A stretch of 64,000 nt of DNA, taken from Pseudothauera nasutitermitis. Lineage in GTDB: Bacteria; Pseudomonadota; Gammaproteobacteria; Burkholderiales; Rhodocyclaceae. Numbering within the stretch: the first letter of the stretch is position 1; each line of letters begins with the position of its first letter. The DNA lies in contig NZ_SSOC01000006.1 of assembly GCF_004801295.1 (NCBI RefSeq), positions 186,001-250,000 on the forward strand, given 5' to 3'. The notes beneath the pieces were generated by a model. It was not told the DNA's origin. It worked only from the letters and a program-made list of their open reading frames with translations, and did no database searches. The translations under genes were made by a program, and so were the position numbers. Shown here piece after piece: positions 18,487-28,305 of the stretch.

Positions 18487-19509
18487 GTGAACACCACGTC
18501 CACACAGATCGATGAACGCCTGGTGGAGAAGGCCCTGCGCCTGATCGCCCGGGCGGCCGTGGAGCCGCCGGAATCCGCCTGCAGGGCGCAGGCGGAACTC
18601 ATGCGCTGGCAGAAGCGCTCGCCGGAAAACGCCGCCGCCTGCGAGGAGGCGCGGGCGCGCTGGCAGATGCTCGGCACGCTGGCGCCCGAACTGCGGGAAC
18701 AGTTCGCCCGGCCCGATGCGGTCCTGCCCAGACCGGGCCGCCGCCAACTGCTCGGCCTGCTGTTCACCGGCGGCGCGGTCGGCCTGCTCGGCGGCGGCGC
18801 ATGGTGGTACCGGCAGCATGAAACGCTGGTCGCCCGGCACTACTTCAACGAGACCCGCGAGGCGCTGCTGGCCGAACTGCCGGACGGCGCCGGCGGCCTG
18901 CCCGGCAGCCGCGTCCAGCTCGCGCCCGCCACGCGTCTGCAGGTGAACCTCAGCCGCGCCCTGCGCGCTGCCGATCTGCAGACGGGCGAAGCCTACTTCG
19001 CCGTCGCCCGCGATGCCGCCCGCCCGTTCCGGGTGCGCACCCGCGCCGGGGACATCGAAGTCCTCGGCACCGCCTTCAGCGTCACCGATCGCGGCGGCGC
19101 CGTGGACATCGCCGTCGAGCACGGCCACGTGCGCTTCACCCCGCGTGCCGATGGCCTGAACCGCCTGCCCTTGCTGGGACCATCCGCCATCGATCTGTAC
19201 GGCGGCCAGGCCCTGGCCGTGCGCGATGGCCGCCCAGGGGCCGTGCGTACCGTGCGGGCGGAACAGATCGCCCCGTGGCGCGACGGCTGGCTGATCTTCG
19301 ACGATACCCGGCTGGCGGAGGCCCTGCCCACCATCAACGCCTACCGGCAGCAGCCCATCGTCCTGGCCGACGCGCGAGTCGGTGCGTTGCGCCTCACCGG
19401 CCGCTTCCGCGCGCAGGACCAGCGCGGCCTGCTCCAGGCGCTGCCGGCCATCCTGCCGCTGCACGTGGAAACGCTGGACGATGGCGGCGTCCGCCTGCGG
19501 GCGCGCTGA
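18487..19509 (+). CDS. FecR-type anti-sigma / transmembrane sensor
   Basis: A 340-residue protein. The cytoplasmic N-terminal DUF4880-like part (RLVEKALRLIARAA, then MRWQKRSPENAAACEEARARW) binds the sigma factor. One membrane segment lies at about residues 86-108 (LLGLLFTGGAVGLLGGGAWWY), preceded by RRQLL, which resembles a twin-arginine motif. The periplasmic FecR domain follows (LQTGEAYFAVA, then VRTRAGDIEVLGTAFSV), ending in an STN-like part that should touch the receptor's signalling domain. The start is taken as GTG 18487; the longer open frame overlaps the sigma gene. Confidence 0.9.
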   Translation: MNTTSTQIDERLVEKALRLIARAAVEPPESACRAQAELMRWQKRSPENAAACEEARARWQMLGTLAPELREQFARPDAVLPRPGRRQLLGLLFTGGAVGLLGGGAWWYRQHETLVARHYFNETREALLAELPDGAGGLPGSRVQLAPATRLQVNLSRALRAADLQTGEAYFAVARDAARPFRVRTRAGDIEVLGTAFSVTDRGGAVDIAVEHGHVRFTPRADGLNRLPLLGPSAIDLYGGQALAVRDGRPGAVRTVRAEQIAPWRDGWLIFDDTRLAEALPTINAYRQQPIVLADARVGALRLTGRFRAQDQRGLLQALPAILPLHVETLDDGGVRLRAR

Positions 19510-19643
19510 AAGCCGGGAGTCTTGCTGTGTGGGGCATTCCCCGGCAATCCGGAATTCCCTGTCTCCGTTTTCCCGCCTCAAACGTCTCCTGCTCTGAAGC
19601 GTGCTTTTCGGTTGAAGCGCGTATAACCCGGACAGGAGCCACC

Positions 19644-22034
19644 ATGCCCCAGCGCAACAAACCCCGCAGCCGCCTGCTGCCCGTCGTCGCCGTCCTGTGC
19701 GGCGCTTTCGCCCTGCTTGCCGGCCTGCCCGCGCCGGCCCATGCGCAAACAGGCGCGCAACAGGCGGAACGCAGTTTCGAGATCGATCTGCCCGCCCAGC
19801 CGCTGGGCAGCGCGCTGAACGAACTCTCGCGCCAGACCGGCGCGCAGATCTTCGCCGCCGGTGAACTGGTGAGCGGCCATGCGGCACCGGCCGTATCGGG
19901 CAGATTGAGCCTGGAGCAGGCCTTGGGCAGGCTTCTGGCGGGCAGCGGACTGAGCGCGCGCAGGAGCGGCGCCGATGCCTTCAGCGTCGTCCAGGCCGGG
20001 GAGGCCGTACTGTCCACGGTGACCATCTCCGGCAAGGGGGTCGGTGCGACCACCGAGGGCACGGGCTCCTACACCACCTGGTCCACCAGCAGCTCCACCC
20101 GCCTGAACCTGACACCGCAGGAGACGCCGCAGTCCGTCACCGTGATGACGCGCCAGCGCATGGATGACCAAAGGCTCAACAGCCTGAACGACGTGCTGGA
20201 CGCCGCCGTCGGCGTCACCATGAAGCCGCTCGGCCACGGCGCGGACGGTCCGCAGATGTGGGCGCGCGGCTCCAGCATCACCAACTTCCAGATCGACGGC
20301 GTGCCCGTCTCCTCGTCGATGAGCAACTACCTGCAAAGCACCGCGATGTACGACCGCGTGGAAATCGTCAAGGGCGCCACCGGCATCATGAGCGGCCTGG
20401 GCACCCCGGCGGCGACGATCAACATGATCCGCAAGCGCCCGACGAAGGCGCCGCAGACCCGTATCAGTGCCGAAGCCGGCAACTGGTCGCGCTACGGCGT
20501 GGGGCTGGATCTCTCCCGCCCGCTGAACGAAGATGCCTCCGTGCGTGGCCGGCTGGTGGTCGATTACAAGCGCGATGGCGCGTGGACCGACAACTACCGG
20601 CAGGACTACGGCGTGCTGTACGGCATCGGCGAGGTGGACCTGGGACCCCGCACGCTGCTGACGGCGGGCTTCAGCCACATCACCCGCAACACGGACTCGC
20701 CGATTCGATCTTTCGATGTGGTCTACACAAACGGCCAACCGACCGGAGCCAAGCCGTCGAACGGTGCATCGCCGGATTGGATCTACTACGACCACCAGGT
20801 GAACAGCGTCTTCGGCTCGATCGAGCACACCTTCGGCTCCGGCTGGAGCGCCAAGGCCGAACTGACGCACGGCCGCTACAAGTACGATGCGCTCATCGCC
20901 TCCCTGGTCGGCAATGGGGTAGACCAGGCGACCGGCCTCGGTGCCATGGCGCAGATCAGCTTCTGGGGCAGCACGACCGAGCAAACCAGCCTCGACGCCT
21001 ACGTCACCGGGCCGTTCTCGCTGTTCGGGCGGCAGCACGAGCTGATCGGCGGCGTCACGCTGTCCCGCCTCGAACAGGACAGCCCCGGCTACCCGTCGCC
21101 AGCGCGGCAGAACATCACCGATCTGTTCAACTGGGCCAACGAGCTATCGGAGCCAACGCGCGGCGCCCAGACCAGCAAAACCACGTCCAAGCAGTACCAG
21201 GTCAGCGCCTACCTGAACGCCCGCCTGCAATTGAGCGATGCCACCAGCCTGCTGCTGGGAAGCCGCCTCATCAACTGGAAGCTCGACCGTGATGCCGTTA
21301 CCTATTCCAGCGGCAACGTGGACGCGGCGCGCCTGCGGGAGAACAACATCTTCGTGCCCTACGTCGGCATCGTCCATGCGCTGAACGACACCTACTCGCT
21401 GTACGCCAGCTATACCCAGATCTTCAATCCACAGCCCTACTATGTGATCGACATCGATGGCAACCTGCTGGACCCGGAAGAAGGCACCAGCTACGAAGCC
21501 GGCATCAAGGCGAGCTTCAACGGCGGCGCGTTGACCTCCAGTCTGTCGCTGTTCCGTACCCGGCAAGACACCTTCCCGGTATGGGACGGCGTGACGCGAA
21601 CCTATACGGCCATCGACGACACCATCACGGAAGGCGTGGAGGTCGAACTGGCCGGCGAACTGGCGAATGGCTGGCAGCTTGGCGCCGGCTACACCTACAG
21701 CGAAACCCGCGACAAGGACGACGTACGGCTGATGACACGCATTCCCCGCAATACGGCCAAGCTGTTCACCAGCTACCGACTGCCGGGCGAGTGGAACAGA
21801 CTGACGCTGGGCGGCGGCGTCAACTGGGAAAGCGAGAGCGGGGAGGCCGCCTACACCCAAGACAGCTACGCCCTGCTCAACCTGATGGCGCGCTACCAGA
21901 TCAACAAGCAGCTATCTGTCGCCGCGCACCTCAACAACGCACTCGACAAGCGTTACCTCATGGGCGTTGCGGGCACACGCGGCGTCTATGGCCCACCGCG
22001 CAACTTCATGGTGTCGGCGAAGTACAGCTTCTGA
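19644..22034 (+). CDS. TonB-dependent siderophore receptor with signalling domain
   Basis: A 796-residue outer-membrane receptor. The signal peptide ends at AHA (about residue 34). An STN signalling domain (about 44-117: FEIDLPAQPLGSALNELSRQTG) contacts FecR. It is followed by a TonB-box-like STVTISG (about 124-130), a plug (TPQETPQSVTVMTRQRM, then YDRVEIVKGATGIMSGLGTPAATINMIRK) and a 22-strand barrel ending in the outer-membrane signature FMVSAKYSF. AGGAG at 19634-19638 sets the start. It belongs with FpvA/FoxA/FecA-type receptors; the ligand is likely a ferric siderophore of unknown type. No siderophore synthesis genes are nearby, so it may take up a foreign one. Confidence 0.94.
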   Translation: MPQRNKPRSRLLPVVAVLCGAFALLAGLPAPAHAQTGAQQAERSFEIDLPAQPLGSALNELSRQTGAQIFAAGELVSGHAAPAVSGRLSLEQALGRLLAGSGLSARRSGADAFSVVQAGEAVLSTVTISGKGVGATTEGTGSYTTWSTSSSTRLNLTPQETPQSVTVMTRQRMDDQRLNSLNDVLDAAVGVTMKPLGHGADGPQMWARGSSITNFQIDGVPVSSSMSNYLQSTAMYDRVEIVKGATGIMSGLGTPAATINMIRKRPTKAPQTRISAEAGNWSRYGVGLDLSRPLNEDASVRGRLVVDYKRDGAWTDNYRQDYGVLYGIGEVDLGPRTLLTAGFSHITRNTDSPIRSFDVVYTNGQPTGAKPSNGASPDWIYYDHQVNSVFGSIEHTFGSGWSAKAELTHGRYKYDALIASLVGNGVDQATGLGAMAQISFWGSTTEQTSLDAYVTGPFSLFGRQHELIGGVTLSRLEQDSPGYPSPARQNITDLFNWANELSEPTRGAQTSKTTSKQYQVSAYLNARLQLSDATSLLLGSRLINWKLDRDAVTYSSGNVDAARLRENNIFVPYVGIVHALNDTYSLYASYTQIFNPQPYYVIDIDGNLLDPEEGTSYEAGIKASFNGGALTSSLSLFRTRQDTFPVWDGVTRTYTAIDDTITEGVEVELAGELANGWQLGAGYTYSETRDKDDVRLMTRIPRNTAKLFTSYRLPGEWNRLTLGGGVNWESESGEAAYTQDSYALLNLMARYQINKQLSVAAHLNNALDKRYLMGVAGTRGVYGPPRNFMVSAKYSF

Positions 22035-22152
22035 CGAGGCGCCGGGCCTTTGTTCCGTAAGGACCTTGCGCCACGCGGGTGCGGCGCAACGCCCGGGAGG
22101 CTCGTCGGCCTTCCGGGCGTGCGGATCTGCCGCCAAGTCCGTCATGGGCGGT

Positions 22153-22812
22153 TCAGCGTTGTGGCGGATGTGCGAGCAGAGCGCCGCCCAGCTTGGCGGG
22201 GATCTCGCCGACCACGCTGTCCGGGGCCGTCTGCGCCTCGCCGGCGGCCAGCCGCAGCGGCACCACGCCGGCCCATACCGGCCATGCCATGTCCTCGTCG
22301 TCGTCCTTGGGGCCGCCGCTGCGCATCTTCACCACGGCCTCATGGAGCGGCAGGCGCAGGAGGGTGGTGGCGTACAGCTCCTTGGCGTTGATCGGCCGCA
22401 GTTGATCCCAGCGCCCCGGCGACAGGTGCTCGATGAAGGCGCGCAGACTGGCTTCCTTGGCGGCCTCCTCCAACTCGGCGAAGCGCCCGTAGATGACCGC
22501 CGAGCGGTAGTTCATCGAATGGTGGAAGGCGGAACGCGCATACACCAGGCCGTCCACGTGAGACAGGGTGACGCAGCATTCCCCGGCGGCCAGCGCGCGC
22601 AGCATGCGCGAGGCGCGCGCGCCGTGGATGTACAGGTGTTCGCCTTCTCGCCAGTGTGCGGTGGGCAGCGCATGCACGGAACCCTCCCAGTTGAAGGCGA
22701 TGGTACAGATGGGCGCGCTGTCGATGACGGCGGCCAGCGTGTCGAAGTCGTAGCGCGCGCGGTCGGGCAGGCGGCGCACGTGGGTGCGCTTGCTGGGGGC
22801 GGGATGGCTCAT
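22153..22812 (-). CDS. pyridoxamine 5'-phosphate oxidase-like flavin-binding protein
   Basis: A 219-residue split-barrel protein (RRLPDRARYDFDTLAAVIDSAPICTIAF, then HWREGEHLYIHGARASRMLRAL, then SAFHHSMNYRSAVIYGRF) typical of the FMN-binding group near PdxH and NimA. Such proteins bind FMN, heme or F420 and the true substrate is often unknown. It is divergent from a MocR regulator, and regulator-target pairing is common for this arrangement. The open frame extends far upstream, but similarity starts at MSHPAPSKR (22812). Confidence 0.85.
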   Translation of the reverse strand: MSHPAPSKRTHVRRLPDRARYDFDTLAAVIDSAPICTIAFNWEGSVHALPTAHWREGEHLYIHGARASRMLRALAAGECCVTLSHVDGLVYARSAFHHSMNYRSAVIYGRFAELEEAAKEASLRAFIEHLSPGRWDQLRPINAKELYATTLLRLPLHEAVVKMRSGGPKDDDEDMAWPVWAGVVPLRLAAGEAQTAPDSVVGEIPAKLGGALLAHPPQR

Positions 22813-22872
22813 GGTCGGGGTTTCCGTGGTGAATGGGGCGAGCCTCCATGCTGAGGGTTTCGTGGCACTATC

Positions 22873-22906
22873 CATAGAGCCAGATTCGCATGAATTCATG
22901 GAGCCA
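22873..22906. promoter_or_regulatory. candidate MocR operator: direct repeats and a palindrome
   Basis: CATAGAGCCA (22873-22882) and CATGGAGCCA (22897-22906) form a direct repeat with one mismatch, start to start 24 bp. Between and overlapping them is the perfect palindrome CATGAATTCATG (22889-22900). They lie in the 96-bp gap between divergent genes. MocR/PdxR regulators are known to bind spaced direct repeats. Confidence 0.45.
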
Positions 22907-22908
22907 CG

Positions 22909-24408
22909 ATGCCGCCATCCCTTGCCCGCGATTCCTCTTCCACCGAGGCCGGCGACGCCGCCGGGGCCTTCCATTGGCTGATGGCCGAGCCGTTGCCGCC
23001 CGGCCTGGCGCGCCAGCAGCTGCTCTACCAGCGCCTGCGTGCGGCCATTGTCGAGGGCCGGCTGCCGGCGGGCACGCGCCTGCCGGCCAGCCGGGCGCTG
23101 GCGGTGGAGCTGGGCATCGCGCGCAACACCGTGCTGTACGCCTACGAGCAACTGGTGGCCGAGGGCTGCCTGACGGCCGGCCGCCAGGGCACGCGGGTGG
23201 CGCGCCTGGCGAGCGCCCGGCCGCTGGAAGGCATGCCGCGTGCCGGGCATCTGCCGGGGCTGGCCCGGCGCGCCGCGTCCGCGCTGCGCGTGGATGGCGC
23301 GGTGGAGATCGATACGCTGCTGCTGGCCCCCGGCGTGCCGGATCTGACGCTGTTCCCGTTCCGCGCCTGGCGGGCCTGCCTGGAGCGCGCCTGGCGGGCG
23401 GCCACGCCGCGCCAGCTCGGCTATGCCTCGCATGGCGGGGAACCGGGCTTGCGCGCCGCGCTGGCCGCGCACCTGTCGGCGGCGCGCGGTTTCGCGGTAC
23501 ACGCCGAACAGGTGGTGATCACCGCGGGCACGCAGGCCGGCCTGGATGCCTGCGCGCGCCTGCTGGCGGACGCGGGCGACATGGCCTGGGTGGAAAACCC
23601 CGGCTATCCGGCGGCCCGCGCGGCACTGGAACTGGCCGGCTTGCGCCTGCACGCGCTGCCGGTGGACGAGGCCGGCATGGCGCCGGCCGCGCGGGACTGG
23701 CGGGAGGCCATACCGCGCCTGATCCTGCTGACGCCTTCGCACCAGTACCCCACCGGCCGGGTGATGAGCCTGGCGCGCCGCCTGGAACTGCTCGACGGCG
23801 CGCGGGCCGCCGGCGCATGGATCATCGAGGACGACTACGATTGCGAGTTCCGCCGCGGCGGCCCGGCGTTGCCAGCGCTGTACGGCCTGCGTGCGGAGGC
23901 GCCGGTGGTGTATGCGGGCACCTTCAGCAAGACGCTGTACCCCGGCCTGCGCATCGGCTACCTGGTGGTGCCGCGCGCGCTGGCGGCGGATTTCGCGCGT
24001 GCCGCCGGGCAGGCCACGCGGCCAGGGCATGGGGTGGAGCAGGCGGCGCTGGCGGATTTCATCCAGCGCGGGCATTACACTGCGCATCTGCGCCGCGTGC
24101 GGCGGCATTACGAACAGCGCCAGCGCGCGCTGCGCGCGGCACTGGCGCGCCGGCCGGGCGCGGAAACGGCGGTCGGCGGCGGCGAGGCCGGGCTGCATCT
24201 GCTGCTGTGGCTGCCGCCGGACTGCCCGGACGTGGAGGTGGCGCGCCACGCCGCCGCGCTGGGCCTGGGCGTGCGTCCCCTGTCGCGCTACACCGTGCCA
24301 CCGTTGCGCTGCAACGGGCTGGTGCTGGGCTACGGCAGCCTGGATGAGCGTCAGGCCGACGAGGCGGTGCGCCGCCTGCGCGTGGCGATGGCGCGCGCCG
24401 CCGGGTGA
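22909..24408 (+). CDS. MocR/PdxR-type transcriptional regulator (GntR-aminotransferase fusion)
   Basis: A 499-residue protein. An N-terminal GntR winged helix-turn-helix (LLYQRLRAAIVEGRLPAGTRLPASRALAVELGIARNTVLYAYEQL, split across residues 38-85) is joined to a fold-type I aminotransferase domain. The PLP lysine is Lys341 in AGTFSKTLYPGLRIGY, and DDYDCEF precedes it. MocR proteins sense PLP or amino-compound adducts and usually act on the divergent gene. Here that is the flavin-binding PNPOx-like gene, so vitamin B6 metabolism is a reasonable but unproven guess. Confidence 0.92.
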   Translation: MPPSLARDSSSTEAGDAAGAFHWLMAEPLPPGLARQQLLYQRLRAAIVEGRLPAGTRLPASRALAVELGIARNTVLYAYEQLVAEGCLTAGRQGTRVARLASARPLEGMPRAGHLPGLARRAASALRVDGAVEIDTLLLAPGVPDLTLFPFRAWRACLERAWRAATPRQLGYASHGGEPGLRAALAAHLSAARGFAVHAEQVVITAGTQAGLDACARLLADAGDMAWVENPGYPAARAALELAGLRLHALPVDEAGMAPAARDWREAIPRLILLTPSHQYPTGRVMSLARRLELLDGARAAGAWIIEDDYDCEFRRGGPALPALYGLRAEAPVVYAGTFSKTLYPGLRIGYLVVPRALAADFARAAGQATRPGHGVEQAALADFIQRGHYTAHLRRVRRHYEQRQRALRAALARRPGAETAVGGGEAGLHLLLWLPPDCPDVEVARHAAALGLGVRPLSRYTVPPLRCNGLVLGYGSLDERQADEAVRRLRVAMARAAG

Positions 24409-24425
24409 GCGGCGCGCGCCGGGGC

Positions 24426-26117
24426 TCAGGCCGCCAGCGTGCGCGGTGCCACGTCCAGGTCGAGACGGTTCACCCCGCCAAGGATGGCGCGGATCGACGC
24501 GGTGACGATGTTGGCATCCAGCGCCACGCCGTAGCGGTCGCCGCGCCCTTCGGCGCTGAGCTCCAGGAAGGCGCAGGCGCGCGCCTCGCCGGCGTCGCTG
24601 CTGGCGGCCAGCGAGCGTTCCTCGTAGCTGCGCACGGTGACGTGGATGCCGGCGCTCTGCAGGGCATGTACGGTGGCGTCGATGGGGCCGTTGCCTTCGC
24701 CGACCAGCAGGTGGCGGGTGCCGCCGATCTCCACGACCAGGCGGATGCCCTGCGCGGCGCCGTGCTCGAACAGATGGTGTTCGACGTAGCGCAGCGGTTC
24801 GGCGCTGTCCAGGTAGGTGGCGGAGAACAGCGCCCAGATGTCGGCCGCGCTCATCTCCGCGCCGGTGGCGTCGGTGACCTTCTGCACCTCGCGGGAGAAT
24901 TCCACCTGCAGGCGGCGCGGCATGATCACGCCGTACTCGGTTTCCAGCAGATAGGCGATGCCCCCCTTGCCGGACTGGCTGTTGACGCGGATCACCGAGT
25001 CGTAGCTGCGTCCGACGTCCGCCGGGTCGATCGGCAGATAGGGAACGTTCCACGGAGCGCCGGCCTTTTGAGCGGCGAATCCTTTCTTGATGGCGTCCTG
25101 GTGGGAGCCGGAGAAGGCCGTGAATACGAGATCCCCCACATAGGGGTGGCGTGGGTGGATGGGCAACTGGTTGCAGTACTCGACGGTGCGCGCGACGGCG
25201 TTGATGTCGGAGAAGTCGAGTCCGGGCGAGACGCCCTGGGTGTAGAGGTTGAGCGCGAGGGTGACGATGTCCACGTTGCCGGTGCGCTCGCCGTTGCCGA
25301 ACAAACAGCCTTCCACGCGGTCGGCGCCGGCCATCAGGCCGAGTTCGGCGGCGGCCACGCCGGTGCCGCGGTCGTTGTGCGGGTGCAGCGAGAGGATCAC
25401 GCTGTCGCGGCGGGCGAGGTTGCGGTGCATCCATTCGATCTGGTCGGCGTACACGTTGGGGGTGGCGACCTCCACGGTGGCGGGCAGGTTGAGGATGACC
25501 TTGTCGGCCGGCGTGGCGCCCCATTCGGCGGTCACCGCGTCGCACACTTCCCGGGCGAATTCGAGTTCGGTGGCGGTGAAGGTTTCCGGGCTGTACTGCA
25601 GGACGATCTCGGTCTCCGGCATGCCGGCGGCGAGTTCCTTGATGAGCCGCACGGCGGAGACGGCGAGCGCGACCACTGCGGGCTTGTCGAGGTTGAACAC
25701 CACTTCGCGGAAGGTCGGCGAGGTGGCGTTATAGACGTGCACGATGGCGCGCCGGGCGCCGCGCACCGATTCCATGGTGCGGCGGATGAGATCCTCGCGC
25801 GCCTGGGTGAGCACCTCGATGGTGACGTCCTGCGGCACGTGGCCGCCCTCGACGAGGTGGCGGACGAAGTCGAAGTCGGTCTGCGAGGCGGAGGGGAAGC
25901 CCACCTCGATTTCCTTGAAGCCGATGGCGCACACTGTGTTGAACATGCGCATCTTGCGTTCCACGTTCATCGGCTCGAACAGCGCCTGGTTGCCGTCGCG
26001 CAGGTCGGTGCTCATCCAGATCGGCGCATGGGTGATGCTGCGGCCGGGCCACTGGCGGTCGTGGAGCGGAATCGGCTGGAAGGCGCGGTATTTGGCGGAC
26101 GGGTCGGACAACATCAT
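24426..26117 (-). CDS. leuA: 2-isopropylmalate synthase, long (type 2) form
   Basis: A 563-residue enzyme that condenses acetyl-CoA with 2-ketoisovalerate, the first step of leucine synthesis. It has the DLRDGNQAL catalytic motif near the N-terminus, metal-binding HPHNDRGTG, the [14 protein letters not shown] segment and a C-terminal regulatory domain for leucine inhibition. The length and the start [20 protein letters not shown] mark the long form also found in actinobacteria, rather than the roughly 515-residue E. coli type. The start is at the ATGATG 26117-26112. It is divergent from an AsnC-type regulator. No other leu genes are near. Confidence 0.95.
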   Translation of the reverse strand: MMLSDPSAKYRAFQPIPLHDRQWPGRSITHAPIWMSTDLRDGNQALFEPMNVERKMRMFNTVCAIGFKEIEVGFPSASQTDFDFVRHLVEGGHVPQDVTIEVLTQAREDLIRRTMESVRGARRAIVHVYNATSPTFREVVFNLDKPAVVALAVSAVRLIKELAAGMPETEIVLQYSPETFTATELEFAREVCDAVTAEWGATPADKVILNLPATVEVATPNVYADQIEWMHRNLARRDSVILSLHPHNDRGTGVAAAELGLMAGADRVEGCLFGNGERTGNVDIVTLALNLYTQGVSPGLDFSDINAVARTVEYCNQLPIHPRHPYVGDLVFTAFSGSHQDAIKKGFAAQKAGAPWNVPYLPIDPADVGRSYDSVIRVNSQSGKGGIAYLLETEYGVIMPRRLQVEFSREVQKVTDATGAEMSAADIWALFSATYLDSAEPLRYVEHHLFEHGAAQGIRLVVEIGGTRHLLVGEGNGPIDATVHALQSAGIHVTVRSYEERSLAASSDAGEARACAFLELSAEGRGDRYGVALDANIVTASIRAILGGVNRLDLDVAPRTLAA

Positions 26118-26245
26118 GGCGGTGCTCCGGTGTGCGGCGAACGGCGATTGGATGTAGGGCATGGTACGCCGCCGGTCGCGGCGGATGATTGCGTTATCGC
26201 GATGCACAAGGGCAGAATTCGGAGAAATCGTGCATGGATTGTTTG

Positions 26246-26260
26246 TTTTGTGCACGAAAA
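26246..26260. promoter_or_regulatory. candidate operator between leuA and the AsnC-type gene
   Basis: TTTT-G-TGCA-CG-AAAA is a near palindrome centred on GTGCAC (26250-26255), 19 bp before the regulator start. Related GTGCAT and ATGCAC half sites lie at 26230-26235 and 26202-26207. Repeated half sites at this spacing suit an Lrp/AsnC octamer. Prediction by eye. Confidence 0.4.
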
Positions 26261-26278
26261 TTCTTACTGGGGAATTCA

Positions 26279-26761
26279 ATGGCCAATATCGTGCAACTGG
26301 ACCGCTACGATCGCCGGATCCTGGAGCTGCTGCAGCAGGACGGCCGGGTGAGCAATCAGGAACTGGCCGACCGCGTCGCGCTGTCGCCTTCGTCCTGCCT
26401 GCGCCGGGTGCGCGCGCTGGAGGAATCCGGGCTGATCGCCGGCTATCGTGCGGTGCTCGACGCGCGCCGCCTGGGGCTGACGCTGATGGCGCTGATCCAC
26501 ATTTCCATGGACCGCCACACGCCGGAGCGCTTCGACCACTTCGAGGCCGAGGTGAACGGCATTGCGGAAGTGCTGGAATGCCTGCTGATCACCGGGCAGG
26601 ACGCCGATTACCAGCTCAAGGTGGTGGTGGCCGACATGGATGCCTACCAGGAACTGCTGCTCCAGCGCATCACCCGCATCCCCGGGGTCACCGGCGTGCA
26701 TTCCAGCTTCGTGCTGCGCCGGGTGATCGAACGCGCGGCGTTGCCGCTGGAGCGCAACTGA
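26279..26761 (+). CDS. Lrp/AsnC family transcriptional regulator
   Basis: A 160-residue regulator. An N-terminal helix-turn-helix ([27 protein letters not shown], then [16 protein letters not shown]) is followed by the RAM ligand-binding domain ([12 protein letters not shown], then [24 protein letters not shown]). The start at 26279 matches the usual family N-terminus; the open frame continues upstream. Divergent from leuA, it may control leuA or respond to a branched-chain amino acid. Confidence 0.9.
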   Translation: MANIVQLDRYDRRILELLQQDGRVSNQELADRVALSPSSCLRRVRALEESGLIAGYRAVLDARRLGLTLMALIHISMDRHTPERFDHFEAEVNGIAEVLECLLITGQDADYQLKVVVADMDAYQELLLQRITRIPGVTGVHSSFVLRRVIERAALPLERN

Positions 26762-26771
26762 GGAGAGGGGC

Positions 26772-28202
26772 TCAGCGGCCCGCCCACACCCATTCGAGCA
26801 GCGCATCCTGCGCGGCCTGGCTTTCCGCCGCGCGCGGGTGGTTCACCATCATCACCACGGCGTGGCGGCGGCCGTCGCGGTCGAGCACGTAGCCGGCCAT
26901 CGCGCGCACGCCGTTGAGCGTGCCGGTCTTGATGTGCGCCATGCCGCTGGCCGGGCTGCCGTTGAGGCGCCGGCGCGCGGTGCCGTCCACGCCGGCCATC
27001 GGCATGGCGGCGATGAACTCCGGCATCCACGGGCGCCGCCAGGCGGTCAGCAGCAGCGTGCCCAGGCTGTCGGCGCGGATGCGCTCGACGCGCGACAGGC
27101 CGGCGCCGTTCTCGATCACCAGCCCGTCGGTGGGAATGCCGGCGCTTTCCAGCTGGGTGAGCGCGACCAGCGCGCCGGTGCTCGCCATGTCCGGCGATTC
27201 GCCGGCCGTGGCGCCCAGCGTGGCGAGCAACTGGCGGGCGACGACGTTGCTCGACCACTTGTTCATGTTGCGCACCACGTCGGCCAGCGGCTCAGAAGTG
27301 TCATCGAGCAGCGTGGGCGCGTTGGCCGGCGCCAGCCCCGCGCGCACCCGGCCATCCAGCCGGCCACCGACTTCCCGCCACAGCGCGGCAACCAGCGCCA
27401 CGCCGAAGTCTTCCGGCGACAGGGGCGCGGCGCTCCAGTCGCGCCGCCCGCAACTGGCCGGCAGGCGGCCTTCCAGGGTGAGCAGCGGGCCGTCCGGCGC
27501 GATGCCCAGGCGGGCATCCAGTGCCTGGTACCAGACCCCGCAGGCGCCTGCGGCGGTGACGATGCGGTTGTCGATGCGCAGCCCGGTCAGCGGCGGATCG
27601 CTCGCCAGGACCACGGTTTCGCCGGCCTGCCGGCCCGGAACCAGGGTCAGGCGCAGGCTGTTGTAGTGCAGCAGCAGCCCGTGCGCGCCGCTGTTGTAGG
27701 GCCGCAGGCCGCGTCCGTCGAAGGCGTTGGGGTCGTGGGGCGGCAGGCGCAGCGCCGAGCCGTCGAGCACCAGATCGCCGGCGATGCGTTCGATGCCCAG
27801 TGCGCGCAGCTGGCGCAGCAGCTTCCACAGGCGCTCGTAGCTCAGCATCGGGTCGGCGCCGCCGATCAGGTACAGGTCGCCCTCCAGCACGCCGGCGCGC
27901 GGCTGGGCGAGGCTGGCGGCGCGCGTGCTCCAAGTGTGCGCCGGGCCCAGGCGGTCGAGCGCGGCGAAGGCGGTGACCAGCTTCATCACCGAGGCCGGGT
28001 TCATCGGCCGTTCGGCGTTCACCGCCAGCGTCGGTGTGCTGCCGTCCACCGGCTGCACCCAGATTGCCACGTCCGCGGCCGGAATGCCGGCGGCCTCGAG
28101 CGGGGCGAGCACGCTGCGCGGCAGGTCGGCGGCGCTGGCGGCGCCGGCCGCGAGGCAGACGGCGATGCGGAGCAGGAATCGGAACGGGCGGAGAAAGCGC
28201 AT
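26772..28202 (-). CDS. dacB: D-alanyl-D-alanine carboxypeptidase/endopeptidase (PBP4 type)
   Basis: A 476-residue periplasmic penicillin-binding protein that trims or opens peptidoglycan peptide crosslinks. It has a signal peptide ([15 protein letters not shown]), catalytic SVMK with Ser71, SSN in KWSSNVVAR, and KTGT in [11 protein letters not shown]. The inserted domain between the first two motifs is typical of the PBP4 class. The start is at 28202; the frame continues upstream through the promoter region. It is divergent from rfbB. Confidence 0.93.
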   Translation of the reverse strand: MRFLRPFRFLLRIAVCLAAGAASAADLPRSVLAPLEAAGIPAADVAIWVQPVDGSTPTLAVNAERPMNPASVMKLVTAFAALDRLGPAHTWSTRAASLAQPRAGVLEGDLYLIGGADPMLSYERLWKLLRQLRALGIERIAGDLVLDGSALRLPPHDPNAFDGRGLRPYNSGAHGLLLHYNSLRLTLVPGRQAGETVVLASDPPLTGLRIDNRIVTAAGACGVWYQALDARLGIAPDGPLLTLEGRLPASCGRRDWSAAPLSPEDFGVALVAALWREVGGRLDGRVRAGLAPANAPTLLDDTSEPLADVVRNMNKWSSNVVARQLLATLGATAGESPDMASTGALVALTQLESAGIPTDGLVIENGAGLSRVERIRADSLGTLLLTAWRRPWMPEFIAAMPMAGVDGTARRRLNGSPASGMAHIKTGTLNGVRAMAGYVLDRDGRRHAVVMMVNHPRAAESQAAQDALLEWVWAGR

Positions 28203-28305
28203 GGGGTGGGCGTGGGGCGGCCGGGGTAGAATTCCGCCGACGATGCCGGCGCAGGGGGATTCTACCTGTTCGGTGTTCCGACGATTTCCCCCAAGGAAAC
28301 CCCGC

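Noticed and set aside
22153-25545. Apparent 1130-codon protein fused to the flavin-binding domain
   Set aside because: Only the last 219 codons match a family; the rest is antisense to the MocR gene and an off-frame reading of leuA.
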